Positions 7,477-13,183 are shown, counted from the stretch's first letter. The stretch: DNA of 13,183 nucleotides from Thermoplasmatales archaeon (GCA_030019485.1 JASEEW010000035.1:1-13183), one strand, 5' to 3'. Notes: generated from the sequence alone by a model not told the origin. Numbers and translations are program-made.

Positions 7477-7498
7477 TATTTATATACCCCTTTATAAA
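7477..7498 (-). promoter_or_regulatory. tbp promoter with two tandem TATA-like elements
   Basis: TTTATAAA (7498-7491, minus strand) is centred 26-27 bases before the tbp ATG and predicts a leaderless mRNA. A second strong TATA-like match, TATATAAATA, lies immediately downstream (about 7486-7477). From it transcription would begin inside the coding region, so it is unlikely to drive productive expression. It could be a second TBP-binding site used for autoregulation, which is an inference. The promoter abuts the 3' end of the surface-protein gene. Confidence 0.55.
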
Positions 7499-7508
7499 AC
7501 TTTCTGTT

Positions 7509-9545
7509 CTACCTGAGCGTCTTCCTCAACATCAAAACTATTACAGCCCCTGTTAGTAGCATCATCAGGAGAACATAAAAAACAAGATAGTTAGCAGGTT
7601 GTTCCTTTTTTATTTTCAAAATATATATTTCACTCTGACAGGTGTTTCCTGACAAATCAGTTGCGTTTATATAAACTTCCACATCTCTATCAAATGCACC
7701 AAGATACGCCCTGTATCCGTCACCAGTAGGTATCATGTTTTTACTTCTCCATCCTGAGCCATTGTTATAGAAAAGAACAACATTTTCTACAATGTTGTTG
7801 TCCTCTGCATTGCATTCCACCCATACCTCATCATACGGTATGATTTCACTGATTTGCTTACCATTGGATGTAAATCGCACATCACCGATAATTGGTTTCT
7901 CATTATCAGAATAGTTTATAATGACCCTGGTATTGTTGTATTCTATCATCTCATTAATGGTTAATTTTATGTAACCTTCTTCTATGGATGCAGAGTAATC
8001 AATGTCTTCACCATTAACCGAAACACCTGTAACTGTCACATTGCTTTCAAGAAATATCTCAGTATAATTTACAAATGCGGGTTCATAGCTTCCAAAATTC
8101 ACAACTATCGCAACAGGGGTTATGGACATGTTCAGAAAATATACCGGGAGCGTGACCCACGATTGGAATCTGTTTATTCCTTTGGAAATGTTTATGGACA
8201 GGAAAAAATACTTCCCGGTCATTGAATCAAAGTAAAGCCCCATTATCTCATTTTCCTTGACGCAGAAAGCATCCCCATAGGATGCATTGCAGAAAGAAAT
8301 CTTGCTTAGAGCATCAAACACTGTCTTGTTGCTCATATTCATGCTGGCATTTATCGTAAAGTTTGACACACAGTAGCAGCTGCTGGAAACAGATGGGTTT
8401 GCAGAACTCGCATACACTGATTTTGGCAGCACAATACTGACCCCTGAATAAGAATTCTCAAGACTTATGCTTATTTGGGTTTCAAATGCCATTACCGTCA
8501 AAGCATTTGGTTCAAATGTTTTATTGATATTGGTGAACCCATCAGTAAATCCGCCGTTGTTGAAATCCCAGAAAAGCAGCATGGCATCAGAAATCGTTAA
8601 TGCTTTTTCTTTGTAACTACTGTTGCCAGTAATATCTGCGGTTTTCATTAATGCTATGTATGACCATATTTGATCAAGCATCGTGGTGTTGTAATCTGAT
8701 GTAAAAATGCCTGTTTCGTTTTTCTCAACAAAAGGTGCAACACCAATAAATGTGCCATAAAAGGTGATATTCATATTGAATAAAAACTGGGCTGTTCTCT
8801 CAGAAAAGTTTTTGAACGACTCATCTTCTGTAACCTCATACGCCTCTGCTGTCGCAAATGTCATCATTGCATTGTCAATGGCATAGTATCTCCCACTATT
8901 ATTGTAACCCTCATCAAGATATTCGTAAATTGTTGCGTTTAGTGTGGACAAAGCAATCTGTTTGCATGAATCATTCCCGTATTTAAGCAGGGCGAATGAT
9001 GCTATTGCCTGTGTTTTAATATCAACACTGTTATTGTTTGAAGATATTTTGAAAAAAGTGTTGCTCCGCATTAAAACAATCTTTTTAGAAAGATTTTCTG
9101 CCCTCTCAAAATATTTTAAATTATCAGTGGCAGCATATAGTTCCAGATTTGCGAGCAACGCATAACTGTTACCCAAAACATATTTTGTGTCGTCAGAAAG
9201 ATTATAGGAATACAAATCTAAATCATCATAAAAATTTTCTTCAGAATAATTCCAGATATCCTCAGCATAATTTAGATAATCCCTATTTTTTGTTGCATTA
9301 TACCTGTTGAGTAAAGCGATTATTCCAAGAAACTGGTCAGATGAGAAAACAATGTCCGTGTTATTTGTGTGCGTAAAATACTCTTCTTCAAAAAAGTTCT
9401 CCATAATGTAATCCGCGGTAGGAATGTCAATAGATAATGCCTCATCAAGGCAGCTTATGCCCAGAACATTAGAATTGGATGAGGCTGATGATAGGGCCGG
9501 CATTACAAACACGGTCAGGAGCACAAGACACAATAATTTCCTCAT
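7509..9545 (-). CDS. Large secreted, sequon-rich surface protein with C-terminal membrane anchor
   Basis: A 678-residue protein I do not recognise at family level. It begins with a clear Sec signal peptide (MRKLLCLVLLTVFVMPALSSASS) and ends with one transmembrane segment (about 653-673) and a basic tail (LRKTLR), so the bulk is outside the cell. Residues about 30-360 are rich in helical hairpins with repeated patterns such as LLNRYNATKNRDYLNYAEDIW and LYAATDNLKYFERAENLSKK. These resemble an alpha/alpha six-hairpin (glycosidase-like) barrel, but no catalytic signature is visible. Residues about 370-540 look beta-rich, and 545-640 (EKPIIGDVRFTSNG to SEIYILKIK) look like an Ig/fibronectin-type domain. 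By eye there are about 28 N-x-S/T sequons, pointing to heavy N-glycosylation. A surface-coat or carbohydrate-binding role is inferred. Confidence 0.85.
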   Translation of the reverse strand: MRKLLCLVLLTVFVMPALSSASSNSNVLGISCLDEALSIDIPTADYIMENFFEEEYFTHTNNTDIVFSSDQFLGIIALLNRYNATKNRDYLNYAEDIWNYSEENFYDDLDLYSYNLSDDTKYVLGNSYALLANLELYAATDNLKYFERAENLSKKIVLMRSNTFFKISSNNNSVDIKTQAIASFALLKYGNDSCKQIALSTLNATIYEYLDEGYNNSGRYYAIDNAMMTFATAEAYEVTEDESFKNFSERTAQFLFNMNITFYGTFIGVAPFVEKNETGIFTSDYNTTMLDQIWSYIALMKTADITGNSSYKEKALTISDAMLLFWDFNNGGFTDGFTNINKTFEPNALTVMAFETQISISLENSYSGVSIVLPKSVYASSANPSVSSSCYCVSNFTINASMNMSNKTVFDALSKISFCNASYGDAFCVKENEIMGLYFDSMTGKYFFLSINISKGINRFQSWVTLPVYFLNMSITPVAIVVNFGSYEPAFVNYTEIFLESNVTVTGVSVNGEDIDYSASIEEGYIKLTINEMIEYNNTRVIINYSDNEKPIIGDVRFTSNGKQISEIIPYDEVWVECNAEDNNIVENVVLFYNNGSGWRSKNMIPTGDGYRAYLGAFDRDVEVYINATDLSGNTCQSEIYILKIKKEQPANYLVFYVLLMMLLTGAVIVLMLRKTLR

Positions 9546-9567
9546 CAGAATAGGGAATATTCTTTGT

Positions 9568-9576
9568 CTTATTTAG
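9568..9576 (-). promoter_or_regulatory. TATA box of the surface-protein gene
   Basis: CTAAATAAG on the minus strand is centred about 27 bases before the ATG at 9545, which predicts a leaderless transcript. It lies in the short divergent region shared with the amidase promoter. Confidence 0.5.
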
Positions 9577-9590
9577 TTTTTGAGGAAAAA

Positions 9591-9598
9591 TTTATTAA
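9591..9598 (+). promoter_or_regulatory. TATA box of the Amidase_6 gene
   Basis: TTTATTAA is centred about 30 bases before ATG 9625, so transcription should start within a few bases of that codon. This argues for ATG 9625 as the start, because the upstream in-frame ATG at 9580 would lie before the promoter. No Shine-Dalgarno motif is present, consistent with a leaderless or near-leaderless mRNA. Confidence 0.55.
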
Positions 9599-9624
9599 TA
9601 GCTAATCTCCATAATAATATTAGT

Positions 9625-10188
9625 ATGAAAAAAGCAGTTTCTCTCCTTGTAGTATTATTGTTAGTCATTATGTTGATACCGTCAGCAAATAGTTTTAATT
9701 CTTCAGCACCTCAAATTTTTTCATCGGTTTTTGAGCAAAAGCAACCCTTAACATCAACTCCAGTTATGCTTTACGATAGAACCGCAACAGTTGCTTATGC
9801 AGATCTTTATTGGGAAACTTATAATCCAGACTATGGAAACTATGCGGGGGTAGGTGGTGATTGTGCCAACTTTGTATCTCAGTGTTTAATTACCGGGGGC
9901 ATAAGTTTGTGGAGAGGCTCTGACGGAAACGGTTATGGACTGAAACTGTATGCAAATCAAAGTGGAACATTAATCAACTGCGATCATCTTGCAGCAAACC
10001 TTAATACCTATCAACGAACTTTTTATTCATTTATAGAGAACTGCACGGCAGGCGGGGATCTATACAGACACGCAGTAATTGTTGTAGAAGGAAACGGTAG
10101 CGGTTGTAAAGTAAATGCCCACTCATCAAGCCATCTACTTGTAGAATCCTTACCGAAAAACTTTCGGTTCCTCTGGAAAAGCCTTTGA
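9625..10188 (+). CDS. Secreted Amidase_6-type cysteine amidase (NlpC/P60-like)
   Basis: A 187-residue exported protein. A signal peptide (MKKAVSLLVVLLLVIMLIPSANS) is followed by a domain with the signature of the putative amidase domain Amidase_6: YDRTATVAYADLYWETYNPDYGNYAGVGGDCANFVSQCL. Cys80 in GGDCANFVSQ is the expected nucleophile; His149 in RHAVIVV and the NAHSSSH block (164-170) are the likely partners. Members are best known from bacteria, often with cell-wall association, so occurrence beside archaeal housekeeping genes suggests lateral acquisition. The target could be a bacterial wall or a surface protein, which is inference. The last dozen residues (PKNFRFLWKSL) and the TGA stop are encoded inside a palindromic repeat, so the native C-terminus may have been replaced. 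A start at 9580 is possible in frame but disfavoured by the promoter and signal peptide. Confidence 0.82.
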   Translation: MKKAVSLLVVLLLVIMLIPSANSFNSSAPQIFSSVFEQKQPLTSTPVMLYDRTATVAYADLYWETYNPDYGNYAGVGGDCANFVSQCLITGGISLWRGSDGNGYGLKLYANQSGTLINCDHLAANLNTYQRTFYSFIENCTAGGDLYRHAVIVVEGNGSGCKVNAHSSSHLLVESLPKNFRFLWKSL

Positions 10189-10276
10189 CTTTTCCTAAGA
10201 TATTAGGAATTTGCAAGCAAATTCCGTAATATTTTAGGAAAAATGCCTTGCATTTTTCCGTAAAATGCTGAGTTTA
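10152..10276. repeat. Cluster of palindromic modules between the amidase and acyP genes
   Basis: Four inverted repeats follow one another. A 7-bp stem is at 10152-10168 (ACCGAAA/TTTCGGT). GGAAAAG/CTTTTCC at 10175-10195 has the amidase TGA in its loop. A long stem at 10194-10238 has a core of GGAATTTGC-AA-GCAAATTCC, an unpaired G at 10226 and outer arms CCTAAGATATTA/TAATATTTTAGG (about 21 pairs with one G-T). A stem at 10231-10266 has a core of GGAAAAATGC-CTT-GCATTTTTCC, again with one unpaired G (10260), flanked by ATTTTA/TAAAAT. The last two overlap and exclude each other. Bases 10219-10277 recur inverted at 13125-13183. The cluster lies between convergent genes and could also act as a bidirectional terminator. 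Confidence 0.85.
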
Positions 10277-10546
10277 CTAATACCTTATCTCAAAACCATC
10301 GAAACCCTCAGCATCCTCATATTTAACATCGACATGGGTAACTCTCGCTGCCCTTATATTTTTTGAACACCAGTCAATGATTTCTTTAACCCTGCTTTCA
10401 TTTCCTTCAAAAACTGCCTCGACAGAACCATCCGGCATGTTTCTCACGTAACCATTAACTCCCATTTCTATGGCTTTCCTTTCTGTGTTTGACCTGAAGA
10501 AAACACCCTGAACCCTTCCGTAAAACCTCACCCTTGCCTGAACCAT
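10277..10546 (-). CDS. acyP: Acylphosphatase
   Basis: Small enzyme that hydrolyses acyl phosphates such as acetyl phosphate and 1,3-bisphosphoglycerate. The 89 residues match the single-domain alpha/beta family. The phosphate-binding motif GRVQGVFFRSNT (10-21) holds the catalytic Arg18, and GYVRNMPDGSVEAVFEG (32-48) holds the catalytic Asn36. The C-terminal strand ends GFDGFEIRY. The length is typical. The gene is monocistronic and convergent with the amidase. Its TAG stop is followed in frame by a TAA that belongs to the neighbouring palindromic repeat. Confidence 0.95.
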   Translation of the reverse strand: MVQARVRFYGRVQGVFFRSNTERKAIEMGVNGYVRNMPDGSVEAVFEGNESRVKEIIDWCSKNIRAARVTHVDVKYEDAEGFDGFEIRY

Positions 10547-10566
10547 GTCTCTGGAATAAGATTATG

Positions 10567-10577
10567 ATAAATTAAAA
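10567..10577 (-). promoter_or_regulatory. TATA-like promoter element of acyP
   Basis: The AT-rich stretch TTTTAATTTAT on the minus strand is centred about 26 bases upstream of the acyP ATG, which is compatible with leaderless transcription. No Shine-Dalgarno sequence is seen before the ATG. Confidence 0.45.
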
Positions 10578-10593
10578 CTATCCCCCTAGTAGT

Positions 10594-10611
10594 AGTTAGT
10601 AGCCAGGGGTT
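10594..10611 (+). repeat. GTTAG-type repeat, copy 1
   Basis: AGTTAGTAGCCAGGGGTT recurs at 10699-10716 with 16 of 18 bases identical. The unit belongs to a GTTAG/AGGGG-rich sequence that appears only in the acyP-ftsZ intergenic region of this window. Confidence 0.6.
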
Positions 10612-10674
10612 GCTACGGAATTTGCATAAGCAAATTCCTAGCGTCCTTGGAAAAAACAGATGTTTTTTCCAAGG
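10612..10674. repeat. Double-hairpin palindromic element in the acyP-ftsZ gap
   Basis: The first palindrome, 10612-10642, pairs GCTA/TAGC outside and GGAATTTGC/GCAAATTCC inside around an ATAA loop. One base is unpaired (C10616; a G after CC on the minus strand). The second, 10645-10674, is a perfect 14-bp stem, CCTTGGAAAAAACA with its complement, around a 2-base GA loop. The inner stem of the first is identical to that of the palindrome at 10206-10225, so both belong to one dispersed family. Confidence 0.85.
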
Positions 10675-10690
10675 GATAGGGATTAGGGGC

Positions 10691-10777
10691 GGACAAGGAG
10701 TTAGTAGTCAGGGTTTAGGGGTTAGGGGAAAAGTATCGTTCCCTAGCCCCTAACTACTATCTCCTAACTACTTGTCC
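10691..10777. repeat. Long imperfect inverted repeat upstream of ftsZ
   Basis: Arms of about 40 and 39 bases (10691-10730 and 10739-10777) face each other around an 8-base loop (AAGTATCG). The outer seven bases, GGACAAG/CTTGTCC, are perfect, and the inner arms are GTTAG- and AGGGG-rich with several mismatches. The left arm contains copy 2 of the 18-base GTTAG repeat (10699-10716). The structure ends about a dozen bases before the ftsZ TATA box, so it could influence ftsZ expression or be the relic of a mobile element. Confidence 0.75.
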
Positions 10778-10788
10778 TGCAATAATCC

Positions 10789-10830
10789 TTTTATAGTTTG
10801 AAACCAATACTGTTTCTTAGTAGTGGAGGA
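10789..10830 (+). promoter_or_regulatory. ftsZ promoter and ribosome-binding site
   Basis: A TATA box, TTTTATAG (10789-10796), predicts a transcript starting near 10818. A strong Shine-Dalgarno sequence, GGAGGA (10825-10830), lies six bases before ATG 10837. Unlike its leaderless neighbours, this operon therefore has a short leader. The pair decides the ftsZ start and rules out the in-frame TTG at 10798, which lies before the expected transcription start. Confidence 0.65.
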
Positions 10831-10836
10831 ATAACT

Positions 10837-11949
10837 ATGGCAATGACGATAGGAGAATCCCTTAAGCAAGGGGTTATGAAGGAAAAAAATCAACCAGATG
10901 TAGAACTAATGAAGGCAGATAAAGAGCTTGAGGAACTTTTAGCAGCACTTAAGGTGAATGTTAAGGTTGCAGGATGTGGTGGGAGCGGATGCAACACCAT
11001 AACAAGGATTGTGCAGGAAGGTATTGTTGGTGCAGACCTTATAGCAATGAACACTGATGCACAGCATCTGCTGAAAAATGTTAGGTCACCAAAAAAGGTT
11101 CTTCTCGGAAAACACAGCACAAGAGGATTAGGAGCAGGTGCAATACCCATCGTTGGTGAAAGCGCAGCCCTTGAAGCTGAGGATGAAATCAAAAGGGTGC
11201 TTTCAGGCGCGCACATAGCGTTTCTCACATGCGGGCTTGGCGGTGGAACAGGGACAGGCGGACTGCCAATTGTTTCAAAAATCACAAAAGACCTCAATTC
11301 GCTAACAATTGCTGTTGTCACATTACCATTCAAAGCAGAAGGAATTGCCAGGATGAAAAATGCTTTAATGGGGCTTGAAAGACTGAAGGATATTGCTGAC
11401 ACAGTCATTGTAATACCAAATGATAAACTGTTAGAACTTGTACCTAGGATGCCTCTGAATGCTGCGTTCAGGTTCGCAGATGAAATATTGATGAGGTCTA
11501 TAAAAAGTATAACTGAGATGATGACAAAACCGGGACTCATTAACGTTGATTATGCTGATTTAAAAACCATAATGAAAAACGGTGGTGTGGCAATGATAGG
11601 TCTTGGTGAAAGTGATTCTGAGGACAGGGCAACAAAAGCAATACAGCAGGCGCTTGCATCACCACTGCTTGATGTGGATATAACAAATGCATCAGGTGCA
11701 CTGATAAATGTTTCAGGCGGGCCCGATATGACCATTGCGGAGGCACAGCAGGTTGTTGAAGAGGTGCATAAAAAAATAAACCCTGAAGCAACAATTATCT
11801 GGGGTGCGAGCATTGACCCTGCGCTGGAACACACAATTAGGGTGATGATTGTATGCACCGGCGTTAGTTCTGAGCAGATATTCGGGAGAGCGGAAAGGGC
11901 TGTTGCACTAGACAGGGCAAGTACATACGGTGTAGACGTAGTGAGATAA
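10837..11949 (+). CDS. ftsZ: Cell-division GTPase FtsZ (FtsZ1-like)
   Basis: Tubulin-family GTPase that polymerises at mid-cell. From ATG 10837 the protein is 370 aa. The N-terminal nucleotide-binding element reads GCGGSGCNTITR (46-57), the tubulin signature is GLGGGTGTGG (133-142), and the T7 catalytic loop has NVDYAD (Asn236, Asp238, Asp241). The overall pattern (NTDAQHL, LTRGLGAG-like STRGLGAG, VTLPFKAEG, GLERLKDIADTVIVIPNDKLLE) resembles archaeal FtsZ1. It ends soon after the core (VALDRASTYGVDVVR) with no long tail. The second position after GGSG is Cys where Asn is common. It heads the ftsZ-secE-spt5-rpl11 cluster known from other archaea. Confidence 0.96.
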   Translation: MAMTIGESLKQGVMKEKNQPDVELMKADKELEELLAALKVNVKVAGCGGSGCNTITRIVQEGIVGADLIAMNTDAQHLLKNVRSPKKVLLGKHSTRGLGAGAIPIVGESAALEAEDEIKRVLSGAHIAFLTCGLGGGTGTGGLPIVSKITKDLNSLTIAVVTLPFKAEGIARMKNALMGLERLKDIADTVIVIPNDKLLELVPRMPLNAAFRFADEILMRSIKSITEMMTKPGLINVDYADLKTIMKNGGVAMIGLGESDSEDRATKAIQQALASPLLDVDITNASGALINVSGGPDMTIAEAQQVVEEVHKKINPEATIIWGASIDPALEHTIRVMIVCTGVSSEQIFGRAERAVALDRASTYGVDVVR

Positions 11950-11950
11950 A

Positions 11951-12190
11951 ATGGAAATACTAAAGAAGACGTTGAATGTTCAGGACATAGTTGAGGAAAA
12001 AACAAAAAGATTTGGCAGAGGAAAGTACGGCAGAGTACTAAAAATGGCTAGGAAACCAAAAGGCGATGAATATACAAAAATACTGCAGATTACAGGTGCA
12101 GGCATTATAATTATTGGCGGACTTGGTTTTTTAATTTACTGGCTCTGGAACAACCTTTATTCCTCCATTATTGCATTCATTGAAACGTAA
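11951..12190 (+). CDS. secE: Preprotein translocase subunit SecE (Sec61 gamma)
   Basis: Small clamp subunit of the SecYEG/Sec61 channel in the cytoplasmic membrane. The 79-residue protein has an amphipathic basic N-terminal region (to about 40, including RVLKMARKPKGDEYTK, typical of archaeal SecE) and one C-terminal transmembrane helix (about 46-67, rich in Gly/Ile). It begins one base after the ftsZ stop with no strong ribosome-binding site, suggesting coupled translation. Position between ftsZ and spt5 supports the call. Confidence 0.92.
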   Translation: MEILKKTLNVQDIVEEKTKRFGRGKYGRVLKMARKPKGDEYTKILQITGAGIIIIGGLGFLIYWLWNNLYSSIIAFIET

Positions 12191-12208
12191 AGAGGGGAGA
12201 GTGAAAAT

Positions 12209-12652
12209 ATGGAGTCATCAATTTTTGTTGTAAAGACATCAATAGGACATGAGAAGGATGTGGCAGATGCCATTTATAATAAGGCAAAAAAAAACGAAGA
12301 TGTTTTTGCAATATTGTTTCCAACAAGACTGAGAGGCTACCTCTTTGTGGAAAGCAGTGGTGAGCAGGAGCTTCAAAGAATAATAAAAGGCATTACACAT
12401 GTGAGAGGACTAATAAAGGGAACAACCCCAATCAATGAAATACAGCATTTCTTCACACCAAAACCAGTGGTTTCCCACATGAGTGAGGGTGATATTGTTG
12501 AGATTGTTGCAGGACCATTCAAAGGTGAAAAAGCCAGGCTTCAAACTATTGATGAAAACAAAGAGGAAATAACCATTGAGCTGTTTGAAGCGATGGTTCC
12601 CATACCAATCACAATAAGAGCAGATCATGTAAGGGTGGTGGAAAAGAAATGA
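12209..12652 (+). CDS. spt5: Transcription elongation factor Spt5 (NusG)
   Basis: Universal elongation factor that binds the RNA polymerase clamp, with Spt4 in archaea, and promotes processivity. The 147 residues comprise an NGN domain (1-82, with FVVKTSIGHEKDVADAI and LRGYLFVE) and a single KOW domain (about 92-122, EGDIVEIVAGPFKGEKARL). This is the normal archaeal length. The leader before the ATG is purine-rich (GAGGGGAGAGTGA), a probable ribosome-binding site. It is 18 bases after secE, and its stop overlaps the rpl11 start (ATGA). Confidence 0.96.
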   Translation: MESSIFVVKTSIGHEKDVADAIYNKAKKNEDVFAILFPTRLRGYLFVESSGEQELQRIIKGITHVRGLIKGTTPINEIQHFFTPKPVVSHMSEGDIVEIVAGPFKGEKARLQTIDENKEEITIELFEAMVPIPITIRADHVRVVEKK

Positions 12653-13128
12653 CAGAAACAGTGGAGGCATTGGTGGAAGGAGGCAAGGCAACGCCTGGAC
12701 CGCCACTTGGTCCTGCGCTTGGACCGCTTGGTGTGAACATACCAAAAATCATTCAGGAAATCAATGGGAAAACAAAACATTTTGAGGGGATGAAAGTACC
12801 TGTAAAAATCACAGTTGACCCTAAGACAAAAGCATTTGAAATCTCCATAGGGACACCGCCAGCATCTGCATTGATACTGAAGGAAATAGGTGCTGAGAAA
12901 GGCTCAGGGAAATCAAAGGAGGCGAAGGCAGGGAATTTAACCATCCAGCAGGTAAAAAAAATTGTTGAAATGAAAAAAGACTCTCTACTTGGTATTAATA
13001 CCAAAAATATGGCAAAGGAGGTTGTTGGCACATGTGTTTCTGTTGGGGTTACCGTTGAAGGTAAAGAACCAAAAGAAATTCTGAAAGAAATTGATGAAGG
13101 GAAACATGATGAAGTTTTGAAAGGGTAA
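12649..13128 (+). CDS. rpl11: 50S ribosomal protein L11 (uL11)
   Basis: Protein of the L7/L12 stalk base that binds the GTPase-associated region of 23S rRNA. The 159-residue sequence has the N-terminal signature GGKATPGPPLGPALGPLGVNI (11-31) and the C-terminal RNA-binding domain, including SLLGINTKNMAKEVVGTCVSVGV. The last residues (DEGKHDEVLKG) make a short charged tail. The TAA stop belongs to the first bases of the palindromic repeat that follows, so the repeat abuts or replaced the natural 3' end. In other archaea rpl1 usually follows; the window ends before that can be seen. Confidence 0.97.
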   Translation: MTETVEALVEGGKATPGPPLGPALGPLGVNIPKIIQEINGKTKHFEGMKVPVKITVDPKTKAFEISIGTPPASALILKEIGAEKGSGKSKEAKAGNLTIQQVKKIVEMKKDSLLGINTKNMAKEVVGTCVSVGVTVEGKEPKEILKEIDEGKHDEVLKG

Positions 13129-13183
13129 ACTCTGCATTTTACGGAAAAATGCAAGGCATTTTTCCTAACATATTACGGAATTT
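13125..13183 (-). repeat. Palindromic repeat after rpl11, inverted copy of 10219-10277 (runs off the window)
   Basis: These 59 bases match the reverse complement of 10219-10277 at 57 positions. They contain the GGAAAAATGC/GCATTTTTCC hairpin (13143-13165) with its unpaired base in the same relative place, and then the start of the GGAATTT stem, which is cut by the window edge. In both copies the match begins with GTAAACTC directly at the stop codon of the preceding gene (acyP on the minus strand, rpl11 on the plus strand). Confidence 0.9.

Noticed and set aside
9580..9624. Upstream ATG start for the amidase
   Set aside because: It lies before the likely TATA box and would put 15 polar residues in front of an otherwise typical signal peptide.
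10152..10276. CRISPR array or tRNA-like cloverleaf in the hairpin cluster
   Set aside because: The palindromes differ in sequence and spacing and have no regular direct repeat plus unique spacer. No anticodon, T-loop or CCA-type arrangement is present.
10798..10836. TTG start for ftsZ
   Set aside because: It sits right behind the TATA box, before the expected transcription start, and has no ribosome-binding site; ATG 10837 has GGAGGA at ideal distance.
10890..11540. Long open frame on the minus strand, 216 codons
   Set aside because: It lies fully inside the certain ftsZ gene on the other strand, is low-complexity (Ser/Pro-rich) and has no recognisable domain or start signal; it is a shadow frame.

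Overview
The window is archaeal chromosomal DNA. The evidence is an RNA polymerase D subunit with a ferredoxin insert, archaeal/eukaryal-type ribosomal proteins (S13, S4, S11, L11), NMD3, DUF424, a hexameric MCM helicase, TBP, Spt5/NusG, Sec61-gamma/SecE and FtsZ. Several genes also have TATA boxes placed about 26 nt before the start codon, which fits leaderless archaeal transcription. I cannot fix the lineage from sequence alone. An uncultivated DPANN-type or deep euryarchaeal genome (for example Altiarchaeota-like) is my guess, nothing firmer.

Layout. Bases 1-6055 form one tightly packed minus-strand operon, read right to left: mcm - DUF424 - nmd3 - rps13 - rps4 - rps11 - rpoD - tiny ORFs - start of another gene. 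It joins the replicative helicase to ribosome biogenesis and transcription, with gaps of a few bases or small overlaps. Bases 6111-7468 hold a minus-strand pair, tbp and a TatD-like metallohydrolase, that overlaps or nearly overlaps. Bases 7509-9545 (minus) encode a large signal-peptide-bearing, sequon-rich surface protein with a C-terminal membrane anchor. It is divergent from a small secreted cysteine amidase of Amidase_6 type (9625-10188, plus). An acylphosphatase (10277-10546, minus) converges on the amidase. From 10837 onward the plus strand carries the classic archaeal cluster ftsZ - secE - spt5/nusG - rpl11.

The least ordinary material is non-coding. A family of imperfect palindromes sits at 10152-10276, 10612-10674 and 13125-13183. 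The shared module is a stem built on GGAA...TTCC with an unpaired G after CC on one strand. Two copies are nearly identical over 59 nt (57 matches), lie in opposite orientation, and each begins exactly at a gene's stop codon (acyP and rpl11). A second, GTTAG-rich repeat type, including an inverted repeat of about 40 nt per arm, fills the acyP-ftsZ intergenic region. These elements look like dispersed mobile or regulatory hairpins and are the best candidates for something undescribed here. The rest is mostly conserved housekeeping machinery.
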